Assembly: GCF_004340965.1 (NCBI RefSeq)
Contig: NZ_SLYA01000001.1
Location: 558,001 to 622,000, forward strand
DNA: 64,000 bases
Direction: 5' to 3'
From: Sphingomonas sp. PP-CE-1A-559
GTDB taxonomy: Bacteria > Pseudomonadota > Alphaproteobacteria > Sphingomonadales > Sphingomonadaceae
The notes below the pieces were generated by a model that saw only the letters and a list, made by a program, of their open reading frames with translations, did no database searches and had not been told where the DNA came from. A program made the translations under genes and the position numbers. Positions 20,985-30,731 of the stretch are shown here, in pieces; the first letter of the stretch is position 1; each line of letters starts with the position of its first letter.

Positions 20985-22147
20985 GTTACCGCGCGCCGTG
21001 GGCATCGGACCCGGCGCGCAGCAAAGGACGGCTTCACGAGGAACAGAACGGGTCCACGCGTGGTCCGCGCGACGCCTTCCAACGCGACCGCGACCGGATC
21101 ATCCACTCGATCAGCTTCCGTCGCCTGCGTCACAAGACGCAGGTGTTCATGGCGCCCGACGGCGATCATTTCCGCGTTCGCCTGACACACAGCCTCGAGG
21201 TCGCGCAGATCGGCCGGACGATCGCTCGGACCTTGGCGCTTAACGAGGACCTGACCGAGGCGCTCTGTCTAGCGCACGACATCGGTCATCCGCCGTTCGG
21301 TCACGCCGGCGAAGATGCGCTGAAGGCGGCGCTCAAGGGGCAGGGCGGGTTCGATCACAACGGCCACACGCTCCGCACGCTGATGACGATCGAGCGGCCG
21401 TATCCGTTGTGGAACGGGCTGAACCTGACATGGGAAACGCTCGAAGGGCTGGCCAAGCATAATGGACCGGTGCGGCATCCGGGCTGGGCGCTGGCGACGG
21501 CGGACGCGAAATACCCACTCGCTCTGACCAGTTTCTCAAGCCTCGAAGCGCAGGTCGCGGCGATCGCCGACGATATCGCCTACGACAATCACGACATCGA
21601 CGACGGCCTGCGCGCGGGGTTGCTGACGCTCGACCAGATGCTGGCCGTACCTCTGGTCGCGGGCGGCTGGGACGACGTGCGGCGGCGCTTCCCCGATATT
21701 GACCCGAAGCGCCTGGTCGGCGAGCTCGTCCGCACGCAGATCGGGACGATGGTCAACGACCTGATCGCCGAGACGCGCCAGCGGATCGCGGCGAGCGGCG
21801 TCACCAGCGTCGACGACGTCCGCGATGCGGGGCAATGCCTAGTCGGCTTCTCGCCCGAGATGCGCGAGGCGGAGCGCGACTTGAAGCGCTTCATGTACGC
21901 CAATCTCTATCACCACCCGCGGCAACTCGCGGCGGCAGATGCTGCGCACGGGATCGTCTCGGGCCTGTTCGCGGTCTACCGTGACGACCCGCTGACGATC
22001 CCCGAGGAATGGCGCGAGCGGCTGCCGACCGAAGACCCCCATCGCAGCCGCCACATCGCGGATTTCATCGCCGGGATGACGGACCGGTACGCTGTATCGC
22101 GCTATCGCGACCTGGTCGGCCCGATCGATCTGCCCGAAGGATTCTGA
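20981..22147 (+). CDS. dgt: Deoxyguanosinetriphosphate triphosphohydrolase-like HD hydrolase
   Basis: This 388-residue protein has an HD-type phosphohydrolase domain. The metal ligands appear as [10 protein letters not shown] and [16 protein letters not shown], with a further histidine in [11 protein letters not shown]. Family members hydrolyse dNTPs to deoxynucleosides and triphosphate. The length fits the type 2 dGTPase-like group common in alphaproteobacteria; substrate preference cannot be read from the sequence. GTG 20981 overlaps the stop of the SPOR gene (GTGA) and is in frame. The longer open frame upstream only shadows that gene. Confidence 0.92.
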   Translation: MSYRAPWASDPARSKGRLHEEQNGSTRGPRDAFQRDRDRIIHSISFRRLRHKTQVFMAPDGDHFRVRLTHSLEVAQIGRTIARTLALNEDLTEALCLAHDIGHPPFGHAGEDALKAALKGQGGFDHNGHTLRTLMTIERPYPLWNGLNLTWETLEGLAKHNGPVRHPGWALATADAKYPLALTSFSSLEAQVAAIADDIAYDNHDIDDGLRAGLLTLDQMLAVPLVAGGWDDVRRRFPDIDPKRLVGELVRTQIGTMVNDLIAETRQRIAASGVTSVDDVRDAGQCLVGFSPEMREAERDLKRFMYANLYHHPRQLAAADAAHGIVSGLFAVYRDDPLTIPEEWRERLPTEDPHRSRHIADFIAGMTDRYAVSRYRDLVGPIDLPEGF

Positions 22148-22153
22148 GCGACT

Positions 22154-22278
22154 GATCCTCCCCCGCCAGGGGGAGGTGGCTGGCATTTGCCAGACGGAGG
22201 GGGAGGACGCGAAACCGCCGTTGTGCTTCCTCCCCCTCCGTCACCTTCGGCGCCACCTCCCCCTTGCGGGGGAGGATT
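22154..22278. repeat. REPIN-like element, family B variant, after dgt
   Basis: The left arm is ATCCTCCCCCGCCAGGGGGA then GGTGGC; the right arm is GCCACCTCCCCCTTGCGGGG then GAGGAT. Inner inverted sequences GGAGGGGGAGGA and TCCTCCCCCTCC also pair. It sits six bases after the dgt stop and may shape the end of that transcript. Confidence 0.88.
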
Positions 22279-22290
22279 ACCTCACAACGC

Positions 22291-22322
22291 AAAACGGCGG
22301 CCGGACCGAGGTCCGACCGCCG
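22291..22322 (-). terminator. Rho-independent terminator of the 97-residue secreted protein gene
   Basis: Read on the minus strand, a GC-rich stem (CGGCGG, one mismatch, CGGAC, short loop, complement) is followed by TTTTG. It lies 26 bases after the stop of the gene at 22348-22641. Confidence 0.7.
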
Positions 22323-22347
22323 CTGCAATTTTCAAAAGCTAACTAGC

Positions 22348-22641
22348 TCAACGCGTAACCGAAGCAATGCCGCCAGCCGCGCCATTGGCTTCGTTGGTCT
22401 TGAACGCGACCGGGACGCCGCCCGATACGCCCGACACGTGGTCGCCGCGGACGATCAGGTGGAACTTCTGGCCCGACGGATAGCGACGGCCGTCGATGAC
22501 CTGGCGGCCATGGTCCTGCGTCGAGGTATAGACGTACGTGCTGCCCTCATGGACGAAGCTCTGCTTGCCGTCGGCGGCCATGCCGATCGTCGAGGTGAGT
22601 GCGGCCGCTGCTGCTGCGATGATCTTGATGGTCGTGCGCAT
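22348..22641 (-). CDS. Small secreted protein of unknown function
   Basis: This 97-residue protein starts MRTTIKIIAAAAAALTSTIG and has a likely signal peptide cleaved after GMAA. The mature part of about 75 residues contains no cysteines and alternates short polar and beta-prone segments (STYVYTSTQD, KFHLIVRGDHV). I do not recognise the family. It stands alone on the minus strand with its own terminator. The spacer to the DUF1800 gene (22642-22857) holds promoters for both directions at most. Confidence 0.7.
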   Translation of the reverse strand: MRTTIKIIAAAAAALTSTIGMAADGKQSFVHEGSTYVYTSTQDHGRQVIDGRRYPSGQKFHLIVRGDHVSGVSGGVPVAFKTNEANGAAGGIASVTR

Positions 22642-22857
22642 GATCGTGTCTCCCGAAGTGCGTCGAGCCGGATCAGGTGTTCACCCAACTCTCGAACCAG
22701 AGAAATATTGCGGCGCAGCATGAGTTGCAATTGCAAACCGATCCGTCGCGATTGCATCAACTGCAACGATGAACGGCCCCCTGCATGCGATCAGCGCGGC
22801 CGGTGACATACTTCCACGACATTTGCCGCGTACATTCGCACGCGAAGGAGAAGTGTC

Positions 22858-24399
22858 GTGTCTGCTTCCAGTATTGCGCTCAATCGGTTCGGCCTTGGCG
22901 CAAGGCCGGGTGATGCTATCGTCGGCGATCCGGTCAAGTGGGTGCTGGCGCAGTGCGACCGGTTCGAGCCGCGGCCACCGGTCATCGCGAGCGCGCCCGC
23001 GACGGCGGGCATTTCGGCAGGTCTCGTCGCCTATTATGTTCAGGAAAAGGCGATCAGGGCGCAATTCGGTCCGCGCACGCCGAAAGCCGCGCTCGGCATG
23101 GACGGGAAACCCGCGGTCGCCGCTCCAACGATGTCCGGCGCGATGAGCCCACCACCCGTGTCTTCGGGCGTTGCACCTTCCGGCATGGCTCAGGCCCCCA
23201 TGGCGCCGGGGCCGATCGATCCAGGCGCGGCCGCACGACAGGAAGCGCGACAAGTCATCGGCAAGCAGAGCCGCAATGATTACGGCGCGGCGGTCGCGGC
23301 ACGGACGATGGCCGCGCTCACCGGCGATGCGCCGTTCGTCGAGCGTCTCGTGCATTTCTGGGCGAACCATTTCGCGGTCTCGACCGAGAAGTTCGAGGTA
23401 ATGGCGCTCGCCGGACCGATGGAGTTCGAGGCGATCCGCCCGCATGTGCTCGGCACTTTCGCCGACATGCTGAACGCGGTCGAGCGGCATCCGGCGATGC
23501 TGCTGTATCTCGACCAGGCCGTGTCGATCGGCCCCGACAGCCCGTTCGCCGTGCGGAAAACCCGCCGTCGCACCGGCCTGAACGAAAATCTCGCGCGCGA
23601 AATCATGGAGTTGCACACGCTCGGCGTCCGCAGCGGCTACAGCCAGGCCGACGTCACCGAGTTCGCGCGCGCGATGACCGGCTGGACGGTCGCGGGTATC
23701 GGGCGCGGCCCCGGTGCGCGCATCCAGGACGATTCGCGCGCGGGCGCGTTCCTGTTCCTCGACGACGTTCATCAGCCCGGTGATCGCACCGTGATGGGCA
23801 AGCTGTATCCCGCGGCGGGGGAGGCGCAGGCACAGGCGGTGCTCTCCGACCTGGCCGTCCACCCTGCGACCGCGACGCACATCGCGACCAAGCTCGCGCG
23901 ACACTTCGCCGGCGATACGCCACCGCCGGCGATGGTTGCACGGCTGAAGACGGCGTTCCTGAAATCGGGCGGCGACCTGCCGACGGTCTATCGCGCGCTG
24001 GTCGCCTCGCCCGAGGCATGGGTGGCGAAACCCGTGAAGTTCAAGTCGCCATGGGAATGGTATGTCTCGACCCAGCGCGCGCTCGGCACGACGACGGTCC
24101 AGCCCGGCGTCACGGTGGGGATGATGAACCAGCTCGGCCAGCCGATATGGCAACCGGGGCAGCCGATCGGCTACGACGACGTCGCCGCAGCCTGGGCCGG
24201 ACCCGACGCGATCATGCGGCGGGTCGAGGCGGCGGAGCGGTTCGCGGCACGCGCCGGGCCGGTCGATGCACGGGCGTTGGCGCCGACACTGTTCCCCGCC
24301 TCGCTCAGCCCCACCACCGCGCAGGGCCTGTCGCGCGCGGAAAGCCCTGCACAGGCACTCGCGTTGTTGCTCGTCGCCCCCGAATCGCTGCGGAGATAG
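22858..24399 (+). CDS. DUF1800 family protein
   Basis: This 513-residue protein opens with ASSIALNRFGLGARPGD, the usual start of DUF1800 proteins. Further family features are FVERLVHFWANHFAVS, GLNENLAREIMELHTLGV and the C-terminal domain AATHIATKLARHFAGD. The GTG start at 22858 is preceded by GAAGGAG. A Pro/Met/Ala-rich insert occupies about residues 95-120. Function is unknown. DUF1800 genes are typically paired with DUF1501 genes, as here, two bases apart. The pair is proposed in the literature to act at the cell envelope, but no reaction is established. Confidence 0.9.
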   Translation: MSASSIALNRFGLGARPGDAIVGDPVKWVLAQCDRFEPRPPVIASAPATAGISAGLVAYYVQEKAIRAQFGPRTPKAALGMDGKPAVAAPTMSGAMSPPPVSSGVAPSGMAQAPMAPGPIDPGAAARQEARQVIGKQSRNDYGAAVAARTMAALTGDAPFVERLVHFWANHFAVSTEKFEVMALAGPMEFEAIRPHVLGTFADMLNAVERHPAMLLYLDQAVSIGPDSPFAVRKTRRRTGLNENLAREIMELHTLGVRSGYSQADVTEFARAMTGWTVAGIGRGPGARIQDDSRAGAFLFLDDVHQPGDRTVMGKLYPAAGEAQAQAVLSDLAVHPATATHIATKLARHFAGDTPPPAMVARLKTAFLKSGGDLPTVYRALVASPEAWVAKPVKFKSPWEWYVSTQRALGTTTVQPGVTVGMMNQLGQPIWQPGQPIGYDDVAAAWAGPDAIMRRVEAAERFAARAGPVDARALAPTLFPASLSPTTAQGLSRAESPAQALALLLVAPESLRR

Positions 24400-24401
24400 T
24401 C

Positions 24402-25556
24402 ATGCTCGACCGCCGTTCCTTCCTCTCGACCGGTACGCTCGGCGTGCTGGCCTCCGCCTTCGCCCCCCGCATCGCCTTCGCGCGCGCGGCGACCGACAAA
24501 AGGTTCGTGTTCATCATCCAGCGCGGGGCCGCCGATGGTCTCGGCACGATCGGCGCGGTCGGCGATCCGGCCTTTGCAGGCGTACGCGGCGATCTCGCGG
24601 CGGATTTCGCGACGGGCGCCAAGCTCGACGGCATGTTCACGCTCCACCCCGCGATGACCGCGAGTGCCGGGCTCTACAAGCAAGGCCAAGCCCTGTTCGC
24701 ACACGCGATCGCCTCGCCCTACCGCGATCGCTCGCATTTCGACGGCCAGAACGTGCTCGAGACGGGGGGCGTCAGCGCGTACCAGGTCCGCGACGGCTGG
24801 CTCAACCGGCTGCTCGGCGTGCTGCCCGCGGACGAGGCGCGCGCGATCGCGGTAGCGGCGACCGTGCCGATGGCGCTGCGGGGGCGGCGCGAGGTGGCAT
24901 CCTATGCACCGTCGAGCCTCCCCGACGCGTCCGACGATCTGCTGCAACGCGTCGCGATGCTGTACGACGGCGACCAGCAACTCCACGGCCTGTGGAGCGA
25001 AGCGATGGCCACGCGGCAACTCACCCGCGATCTCGCGCAGGACGGCGGGCGCAATGCCGCCGCCACGGGTGCGCTCGCTGCGCGGTTGCTCAAGCCCGAC
25101 ACCGGCGCGCGGATCGCGATGATCGAGATGGGCGGTTGGGATACGCATACCGGCCAACGCGGCCGACTTACCGCGCAGTTGAAGGGTCTCGACGCGATGG
25201 TCGCATCGCTACAGGCGGGGCTGGGGCCGTTATGGTCCGACACGATGGTGCTGGTCGCGACCGAGTTCGGGCGGACCGTCGCGGTCAACGGCACCGGGGG
25301 GACGGATCATGGCACGGGCACGTCTGCGATGCTGTTCGGCGGCGGCGTGAAGGGGGGCAGGGTGGTATCGGACTGGCCAGGCCTCGCGCCTGCCGCTCTG
25401 TACGAGGCCCGCGATCTGAAACCGACGATGCAGCTCGACGCGTTCATCGGCGGCGCGGTGTCCTCGCATTTTGGCGTCGAGCCGGATCGGGCGATGGCCG
25501 CGCTGTTTCCTGCGAGCGCGAAGACTGCGGCGATCGAGGGGCTGGTGCGGGTTTGA
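24402..25556 (+). CDS. DUF1501 family protein, Tat-exported
   Basis: This 384-residue protein begins MLDRRSFLSTGTLGVLASAF, a twin-arginine (Tat) signal with the RR and a hydrophobic core, ending near AFARA. The mature domain resembles the sulfatase/alkaline-phosphatase-like fold of DUF1501: FVFIIQRGAADGL at the start, MIEMGGWDTHTGQ and VATEFGRTVAVNGTGGTDHG later, with conserved Asp and His. ATG 24402 follows the DUF1800 stop by two bases; the longer frame upstream overlaps that gene and has no support. The two genes form an operon and probably a functional pair. Confidence 0.9.
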   Translation: MLDRRSFLSTGTLGVLASAFAPRIAFARAATDKRFVFIIQRGAADGLGTIGAVGDPAFAGVRGDLAADFATGAKLDGMFTLHPAMTASAGLYKQGQALFAHAIASPYRDRSHFDGQNVLETGGVSAYQVRDGWLNRLLGVLPADEARAIAVAATVPMALRGRREVASYAPSSLPDASDDLLQRVAMLYDGDQQLHGLWSEAMATRQLTRDLAQDGGRNAAATGALAARLLKPDTGARIAMIEMGGWDTHTGQRGRLTAQLKGLDAMVASLQAGLGPLWSDTMVLVATEFGRTVAVNGTGGTDHGTGTSAMLFGGGVKGGRVVSDWPGLAPAALYEARDLKPTMQLDAFIGGAVSSHFGVEPDRAMAALFPASAKTAAIEGLVRV

Positions 25557-25600
25557 CGCTGATCTTCGCTTTGCACGCGTACGGCCCAGATACACTTCTG

Positions 25601-25680
25601 TTCCCTCGCGAACGCGGGGGGCCAGGATCTCGGGCGGTGCATGTGGTTTAGCTGGGCCCCCGCGTCCGCGGGGGAACGGG
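25601..25680. repeat. REP-pair element, family C, upstream of argS
   Basis: The left arm is TTCCCTCGCGAACGCGGGGG then GCCAG; the right arm is CTGGGCCCCCGCGTCCGCGG then GGGAACGGGG. The arms are inverted complements, 80 bases in all, and each folds on itself. Its sequence resembles the copy at 54348-54443 and the widespread CCCCGCG...CGCGGGG repeats of alphaproteobacteria. It is the main feature of the 250-base gap between the DUF1501 gene and argS. Confidence 0.8.
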
Positions 25681-25806
25681 GATGGCTTTCCGATGTGGCG
25701 GATCTAGCCGGGCGGTGCTGGCGGCCGCCCCCTCCGACGGGATTAAAATTGAGCGCCGCGCCGCGATGGTCTAGAGCGCGCGTTTCCTTGACGTACCGGG
25801 ACTGCC

Positions 25807-27531
25807 ATGACGCTCTACACCCGTTTCGCCGCGCATATCGATGCGGCGCTCGACACGCTGACCGCGGCGGGCACGCTGCCGGCCGGTCTCGACCGCAAGA
25901 ACGTCACGGTCGAGCCGCCGCGCGACACCAGCCACGGCGATCTCGCGACCAACGCCGCGATGGTCCTCGCCAAGCCCGCCAAGACCAATCCGCGCGTCCT
26001 CGCCGATGCGCTGGTCGCCGAACTGTCGATGCTCGAGGACGTCGCCTCTGCGAGCGTAGCAGGCCCCGGCTTCATCAACCTGAAGCTGACCGACGACGCT
26101 TGGCGCGCCGAACTCGCCGCAATTCCCGAGGCCGGTGCCGACTATGGCCGCTCGAAGCAGGGCGACGGGATCACGGTCAACATCGAGTATGTCTCGGCCA
26201 ACCCGACCGGCCCGATGCACATGGGGCATTGCCGCGGCGCGGTCGTCGGCGATGCGCTCGCCAGCCTGCTCGAATTCGCCGGCCACAAGGTGATCCGCGA
26301 ATATTACGTCAACGATGCCGGCGGGCAGGTCGACGTGCTCGCGCGCTCGGTCCACCTTCGCTACCGCGAGGCGCTCGGCGAGACCATCGAGATCCCCGAG
26401 GGCCTGTATCCTGGCGACTATCTCGTCCCCGTCGGCCAGTCGCTCGCAAAGGAATTCGGCGACCGCTATGTCGGCGCACCCGAGAGCGAATGGCTGGTCA
26501 TCTTCCGCACGCAGGCGGTGGCCGCGATGATGGTGATGATCCGCGCCGATCTCGCGCTGCTCGGGATCGAGCACGAGGTGTTCGCGTCCGAAGCCGAACT
26601 CCAGGCCGCGAAGAAGCCGGAAGCGGCAGAGGCGGAACTGCGCTCGCGCGATCTCGTCTATGACGGCGTGCTCGAAGCACCGAAGGGCGAGACGCCCGAC
26701 GATTGGGAGCCGGTTGAGCTGCCGCTGTTCCGCTCGTCGCAGTTCGGCGACGACCAGGATCGCCCGATCAAGAAGTCGAACGGGTCGTGGACCTATTTCG
26801 GCGCCGATCTCGCCTATCATTTCCAGAAGAGCCAGGGCGCCGATCAGCTGATCGACATCTGGGGTGCGGATCATGGCGGCACGGTCAAGCGGATCGTGGC
26901 AGGCGTAGCGGCGCTGACCGGCGGCAAGACGCGGTTCGACGTCAAGCTCGTCCAGATGGTCCGGCTGCTGCGCAACGGCGAGCCGGTCAAGATGTCGAAG
27001 CGCTCGGGCAATTTCGTCACGCTCGCCGATGTCGTGCGCGAAGTGGGCAAGGATGTCGTGCGTTTCACGATGTTGACGCGACGGTCGGATGCACAGATGG
27101 ATTTCGACTTTGCGAAGGTCGTAGAGGCATCGAAGGACAATCCGGTGTTCTACGTCCAGTATGCGCATGCCCGGATCGCATCGCTGCATCGGCGTGCGGA
27201 GGAGGCGGGGATTACGCCGATTTCTGCCGACCTGTCCCGGCTTGATACGGACGAACTGGCGCTGGTACAGCTTGCAGCGCAGTTTCCGCGGCTCGTCGAG
27301 ATCGCCTCGACCGCGCGCGAACCACATAGAATTGCGTTCTATCTCTATGACTTGGCGGCAGCGTTCCACGCGCTATGGAATGTCGGAAACGACCGGCCCG
27401 ACCGTCGTTTCCTGGTGATAGAGGATCCCCAGGCGACCGCGGCAAGGCTTTTCCTGGCGTCCGCTATAGGGCAGATTATTCATAACGGCCTCGCCATCAT
27501 GGGTGTCGAAGCGGTTTCGGAGATGAAGTGA
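25807..27531 (+). CDS. argS: Arginyl-tRNA synthetase
   Basis: This 574-residue class I synthetase charges tRNA-Arg. The HIGH-type motif is in NPTGPMHMGHCRGA (near residue 135-148), and the KMSKS-type motif is KMSKRSGNF (near 397). The N-terminal ADD-1 domain and the C-terminal anticodon-binding helical domain are present at normal length. ATG 25807 is used as the start. The TGA overlaps the start of the SPOR gene that follows. Confidence 0.97.
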   Translation: MTLYTRFAAHIDAALDTLTAAGTLPAGLDRKNVTVEPPRDTSHGDLATNAAMVLAKPAKTNPRVLADALVAELSMLEDVASASVAGPGFINLKLTDDAWRAELAAIPEAGADYGRSKQGDGITVNIEYVSANPTGPMHMGHCRGAVVGDALASLLEFAGHKVIREYYVNDAGGQVDVLARSVHLRYREALGETIEIPEGLYPGDYLVPVGQSLAKEFGDRYVGAPESEWLVIFRTQAVAAMMVMIRADLALLGIEHEVFASEAELQAAKKPEAAEAELRSRDLVYDGVLEAPKGETPDDWEPVELPLFRSSQFGDDQDRPIKKSNGSWTYFGADLAYHFQKSQGADQLIDIWGADHGGTVKRIVAGVAALTGGKTRFDVKLVQMVRLLRNGEPVKMSKRSGNFVTLADVVREVGKDVVRFTMLTRRSDAQMDFDFAKVVEASKDNPVFYVQYAHARIASLHRRAEEAGITPISADLSRLDTDELALVQLAAQFPRLVEIASTAREPHRIAFYLYDLAAAFHALWNVGNDRPDRRFLVIEDPQATAARLFLASAIGQIIHNGLAIMGVEAVSEMK

Positions 27532-28250
27532 TGGCCGAAGATATGGATCTGCGCGAGGAAGACCGGCTCCCCTGGCTCGAAACCGTCGAGCCGGACGAGC
27601 AGCAAACCGTCGGTATCGGCCGCGTGATCGCGCTCGTCGTACTCGGCCTGGCCATCCTCGCGGCGATCATCTTCGGCATCTACAAGCTGCAACAGCGCGC
27701 GCCTACAGGCGACGGCCAGATGATCGCCGCGCAGGAGGGCGACTACAAGGTCAAGCCAGACGACGCTGGCGGCCTGAAGGTCAAGGGCGAGGGCGACTCG
27801 GCGATCGCGACCAGCGCGGGCAAGTCGGGCAACGGCGCGATCGACCTGCGCGGCGTGCCGGAAGCACCGGTCGCGGGCAAGCGTGCGGTTGCGGCCAAGC
27901 CCGATGACGCCGCGGGTCGCAATGCGGTCGCGCAGGTTCCGGCCTCGGGTGGTCGACTGGTTGCTGCGGCACCCCTGGCGCCATCGAAGCCCAATGGTGC
28001 TGGCACGGCTACCGGTGGATCGCTGGTCCAGCTTGGTGCGTATCCGAGCGAGGCGGTCGCCAACGCGGCGTGGGCGAACTTTTCGAAGCGGTTTGCGTAT
28101 GTCGGCGCACTTGGCAAGTCGGTCCAGCCGGTCGCCGCCGGTGGCCGCACCCTGTATCGCCTGCGCGTGAACGCAGGCAGCGCGAATCAGGCGGCGGACA
28201 TCTGCGGCCGGTTGCGCGTCGCCGGCGAGACGTGCTTCGTCGCGAGCTGA
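27531..28250 (+). CDS. Single-pass SPOR-domain protein
   Basis: This 239-residue protein has a charged cytoplasmic N-terminus (LREEDRLPWLETVEPDEQQ), one TM segment at about residues 38-58, an Ala/Pro/Gly-rich linker and a C-terminal SPOR domain starting SLVQLGAYPSEAVANAAW. Bitopic SPOR proteins localise to the septum by binding denuded peptidoglycan. The start is ATG 27531, sharing its A with the argS stop; GTG 27528 is an alternative three bases earlier. An argS-SPOR pairing suggests co-transcription. It is the second SPOR protein in the window. Confidence 0.88.
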   Translation: MAEDMDLREEDRLPWLETVEPDEQQTVGIGRVIALVVLGLAILAAIIFGIYKLQQRAPTGDGQMIAAQEGDYKVKPDDAGGLKVKGEGDSAIATSAGKSGNGAIDLRGVPEAPVAGKRAVAAKPDDAAGRNAVAQVPASGGRLVAAAPLAPSKPNGAGTATGGSLVQLGAYPSEAVANAAWANFSKRFAYVGALGKSVQPVAAGGRTLYRLRVNAGSANQAADICGRLRVAGETCFVAS

Positions 28251-28867
28251 TCGCGTGAAATGGTAGAGCGAAGCCGAGGCGCGCAGCATTAGCGCTCGCG
28301 CTTGCCCAGCTGCTTTGCTCATCGTTGAGGCTTGGGTTGCCGACGAGCCGGTCGGCTACTTACACGCTTCGCGACCTTGTATATCGGGGGAGCAACCCGA
28401 GAGATCAGTGCTCACGAGAGCACGTCCAAGACTAAGTCAGCCATTTGGTACGACACATGGTGAATTCTTGAAGACCACGCTTCGGCGGTTCGCTATCGCG
28501 CAGATAACACCACGTTGGTGACCGGCGCTCGGGTGGAAACCGAGGATGGTGAGTGTATCAACTGCATTTCGAAATATGTGCGCACAACGGTAAAAGACGA
28601 CGTCTAGCGGCTATTTAGTAGCCGATGCATTAGTGCGGGCCTGCTGACACTATGATCGAGGACGGCGAGCATGGCGTCCATAAACTTCCCGCATCGCTCT
28701 ACACGACCAGCCAAAACCCCAGGTCACAGAAGCGTCCACCACGATATTTGCTCGACCTCGCGGGTATCACGTCCGGACCTGCTCGAAGCAGGCGCGCACT
28801 TGATCCAGCGCAAGCCGCCTAAGACGACTATCCTTCAATGCGCCAACGCGTGCTCGCACGCGTACGC
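28251..28867. other. 617-bp stretch without a convincing gene
   Basis: No frame here has a start with a ribosome-binding site and coding-like composition. The local base composition is less GC-biased at third positions than the neighbours. A stop-to-stop frame around 28470-28606 (containing VRYRADNTTLVTGARVETED) looks protein-like but lacks a start, so decayed coding sequence is possible. Confidence 0.4.
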
Positions 28868-29137
28868 TCAGATCGAGCGGCGGTGCTTTCCACCGTATTT
28901 GCGGCCGATGTAATCGCCAATCTGCGCGACTTCGGTGGCGGCTGCACGCGCGCCGTTCATCTGGCAGGGGAGCGGATCGCTCGCATGGTCGCTAGCGCGG
29001 CGCTTCACAGTGTCGCACAGCTCTTCGATATCGGCGCGCGACAGTATGTTCTTTTCGCGCAACAGGCAGATCAGGCTCTGCAGGATCACGAGATTCTTGT
29101 CCTCGGGATCGACTTGGAGTTCCGGGTATGTGGCCAT
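28868..29137 (-). CDS. Small protein of unknown function
   Basis: This 89-residue protein starts at the ATG at 29137, which is preceded on the minus strand by GAGGAG about ten bases away. A longer frame begins further upstream without such support. The sequence is amphipathic (NLVILQSLICLLREKNILSRADIEELCD), ending in a basic tail (GRKYGGKHRRS). It contains no recognised motif. It lies next to glpD but is separated by about 60 bases and a likely separate promoter. Family unknown. Confidence 0.5.
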   Translation of the reverse strand: MATYPELQVDPEDKNLVILQSLICLLREKNILSRADIEELCDTVKRRASDHASDPLPCQMNGARAAATEVAQIGDYIGRKYGGKHRRSI

Positions 29138-29206
29138 TGGAGGTCTCCTCGATAGATATGCGTCGAGGATATGCTCAATCGTAAAACATGCAAGCCCCAA
29201 CACTTA

Positions 29207-30679
29207 CTAGGGGAATGCCGCGCTCCACCACGTACCGAACGCGTCCGTCTCCGCCTTATCCAAGGTCAGCCCGATCTTGCTGCGGCGCATTAATGCATCT
29301 TCGGGTATCCTCGCCCATTCGCGATCGTGCATCCAGCGCGCTTCGATTTCGGTCAGGCCGCCGCCAAGGTCGGCGCCGAGCCCGGCTGCGTCGGTGACGT
29401 TCGCGAGCATGCCGTCGAGCAAGGCACCGTAAGCGTGCGCCATCCGTTCGCTACGGGTATCCCCCAGAAACGGCCATCGCCCGCGAACCTGCGCGAGATA
29501 GGTCGCAAAAGGTGGGATGGCGCCCCCGGGGAAAGCGCGGTCGCGAGTCATCTGGCGGACGGCCGTACCCAGCGCGGGGGCGATCTTCGCGAGCGCTTCC
29601 TCGGCGAGATGGCGTGCAGTCGTGATCTTCCCCCCGAACACGGACAGCAGAGGCGCCGCGCCCGTATCGCCGAGCGTGTCGAGTTCGAGGACATAGTCGC
29701 GCGTGACCGCCTTCGCCTCGCTGGCGCCGTCGTCGTAGAGCGGGCGCACGCCGGACCACGTCGAGGTGACGTCGGCTGGCGCGATCTGACGCGTGAAATG
29801 CTGGTTCGCGGCATCGCAGAGATACGCGATCTCGCCCGCGTCGATCACCGCGTCTTCGGGCCGGTCGACGGGAATGTCGGTCGTGCCGATCTCGGTCTGG
29901 CCCTGATACGGGATCGCGAAGACGATGCGGCGGTCGGCAAGTTGCAGGATATAGGCGTGGTCGCCTTCGTACAGTCGGGGCACGACGATATGGCTGCCCT
30001 TGACCAGCCGGACGCCGGCGCTGGCGTTGATGCCGAGCCGCCCGAGCAATTCGGCGACCCACGGGCCGGCGGCGTTGACGAGCGCGCGCGCAGTGACGTC
30101 GCGGCCGTCCGACAGCGTCGCGCACCATACTCCGCCGTCACGGCGAGCAGTGACGAGTTGGGTGCGGACCGCGATCTCTGCGCCGTTGGCGTGCGCGTCC
30201 ATCGCGTTCAGCACGGTAAGGCGGGAGTCATCGACGAAAGCATCGGAATAGACAAAGCCGCGCGCGCCGTTCTTCAGTGGCGCGGTGTACGCGGTGTCGC
30301 TCCTGCGCAGGCCACGCGATCGTTTCAGCGTCATGCGGCCGCCGAGCCAGTCGTACAGGTACAGCCCGAGCCGGACCATCCACCAGGGCCGCACCGCATT
30401 CTCGTGCGGCAGGACGAAGCGCATCGGGCGGATGATGTGCGGCGCGGCCTTCACCAGGCGTTCGCGTTCGCGCAGCGCCTCGGCGACCAGCTTGAAGTCG
30501 TAATATTCGAGATAGCGTAAGCCGCCATGGATCAGCTTGGTCGAGGCGGACGAGGTCGCGCCGGCGAGGTCGCCCTTTTCGACGAGCAGGACCGACAGGC
30601 CGTTCAGTGCCGCCTCGCGGGCGATCGCGGCGCCGTTGATGCCGCCGCCGACGATGAGGATGTCGTAACTTTGCGTCAT
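29207..30679 (-). CDS. glpD: Glycerol-3-phosphate dehydrogenase (FAD-dependent)
   Basis: This 490-residue membrane-associated flavoenzyme oxidises glycerol 3-phosphate to DHAP and feeds the quinone pool. The FAD-binding motif DILIVGGGINGAAIAREAAL is at the N-terminus, with GATSSASTKLIHGGLRYLE, the GlpD signature, around residues 40-60. LVNAAGPWV and the C-terminal DAO_C-like domain are present. Length is normal. It is divergent from rnr across a 52-base gap. No glpK or glpF lies nearby, so it is an isolated gene here. Confidence 0.95.
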   Translation of the reverse strand: MTQSYDILIVGGGINGAAIAREAALNGLSVLLVEKGDLAGATSSASTKLIHGGLRYLEYYDFKLVAEALRERERLVKAAPHIIRPMRFVLPHENAVRPWWMVRLGLYLYDWLGGRMTLKRSRGLRRSDTAYTAPLKNGARGFVYSDAFVDDSRLTVLNAMDAHANGAEIAVRTQLVTARRDGGVWCATLSDGRDVTARALVNAAGPWVAELLGRLGINASAGVRLVKGSHIVVPRLYEGDHAYILQLADRRIVFAIPYQGQTEIGTTDIPVDRPEDAVIDAGEIAYLCDAANQHFTRQIAPADVTSTWSGVRPLYDDGASEAKAVTRDYVLELDTLGDTGAAPLLSVFGGKITTARHLAEEALAKIAPALGTAVRQMTRDRAFPGGAIPPFATYLAQVRGRWPFLGDTRSERMAHAYGALLDGMLANVTDAAGLGADLGGGLTEIEARWMHDREWARIPEDALMRRSKIGLTLDKAETDAFGTWWSAAFP

Positions 30680-30731
30680 GCCCGTAGCTTAGCCGTTTGG
30701 TAATGGCGGGCCTACCGACTATCTCTGTACC

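Noticed and set aside
25771..27369. Long antisense open frame (532 codons) opposite argS
   Set aside because: argS has complete synthetase motifs on the other strand; antisense frames this long are common at this GC content and this one has no family-like motifs.
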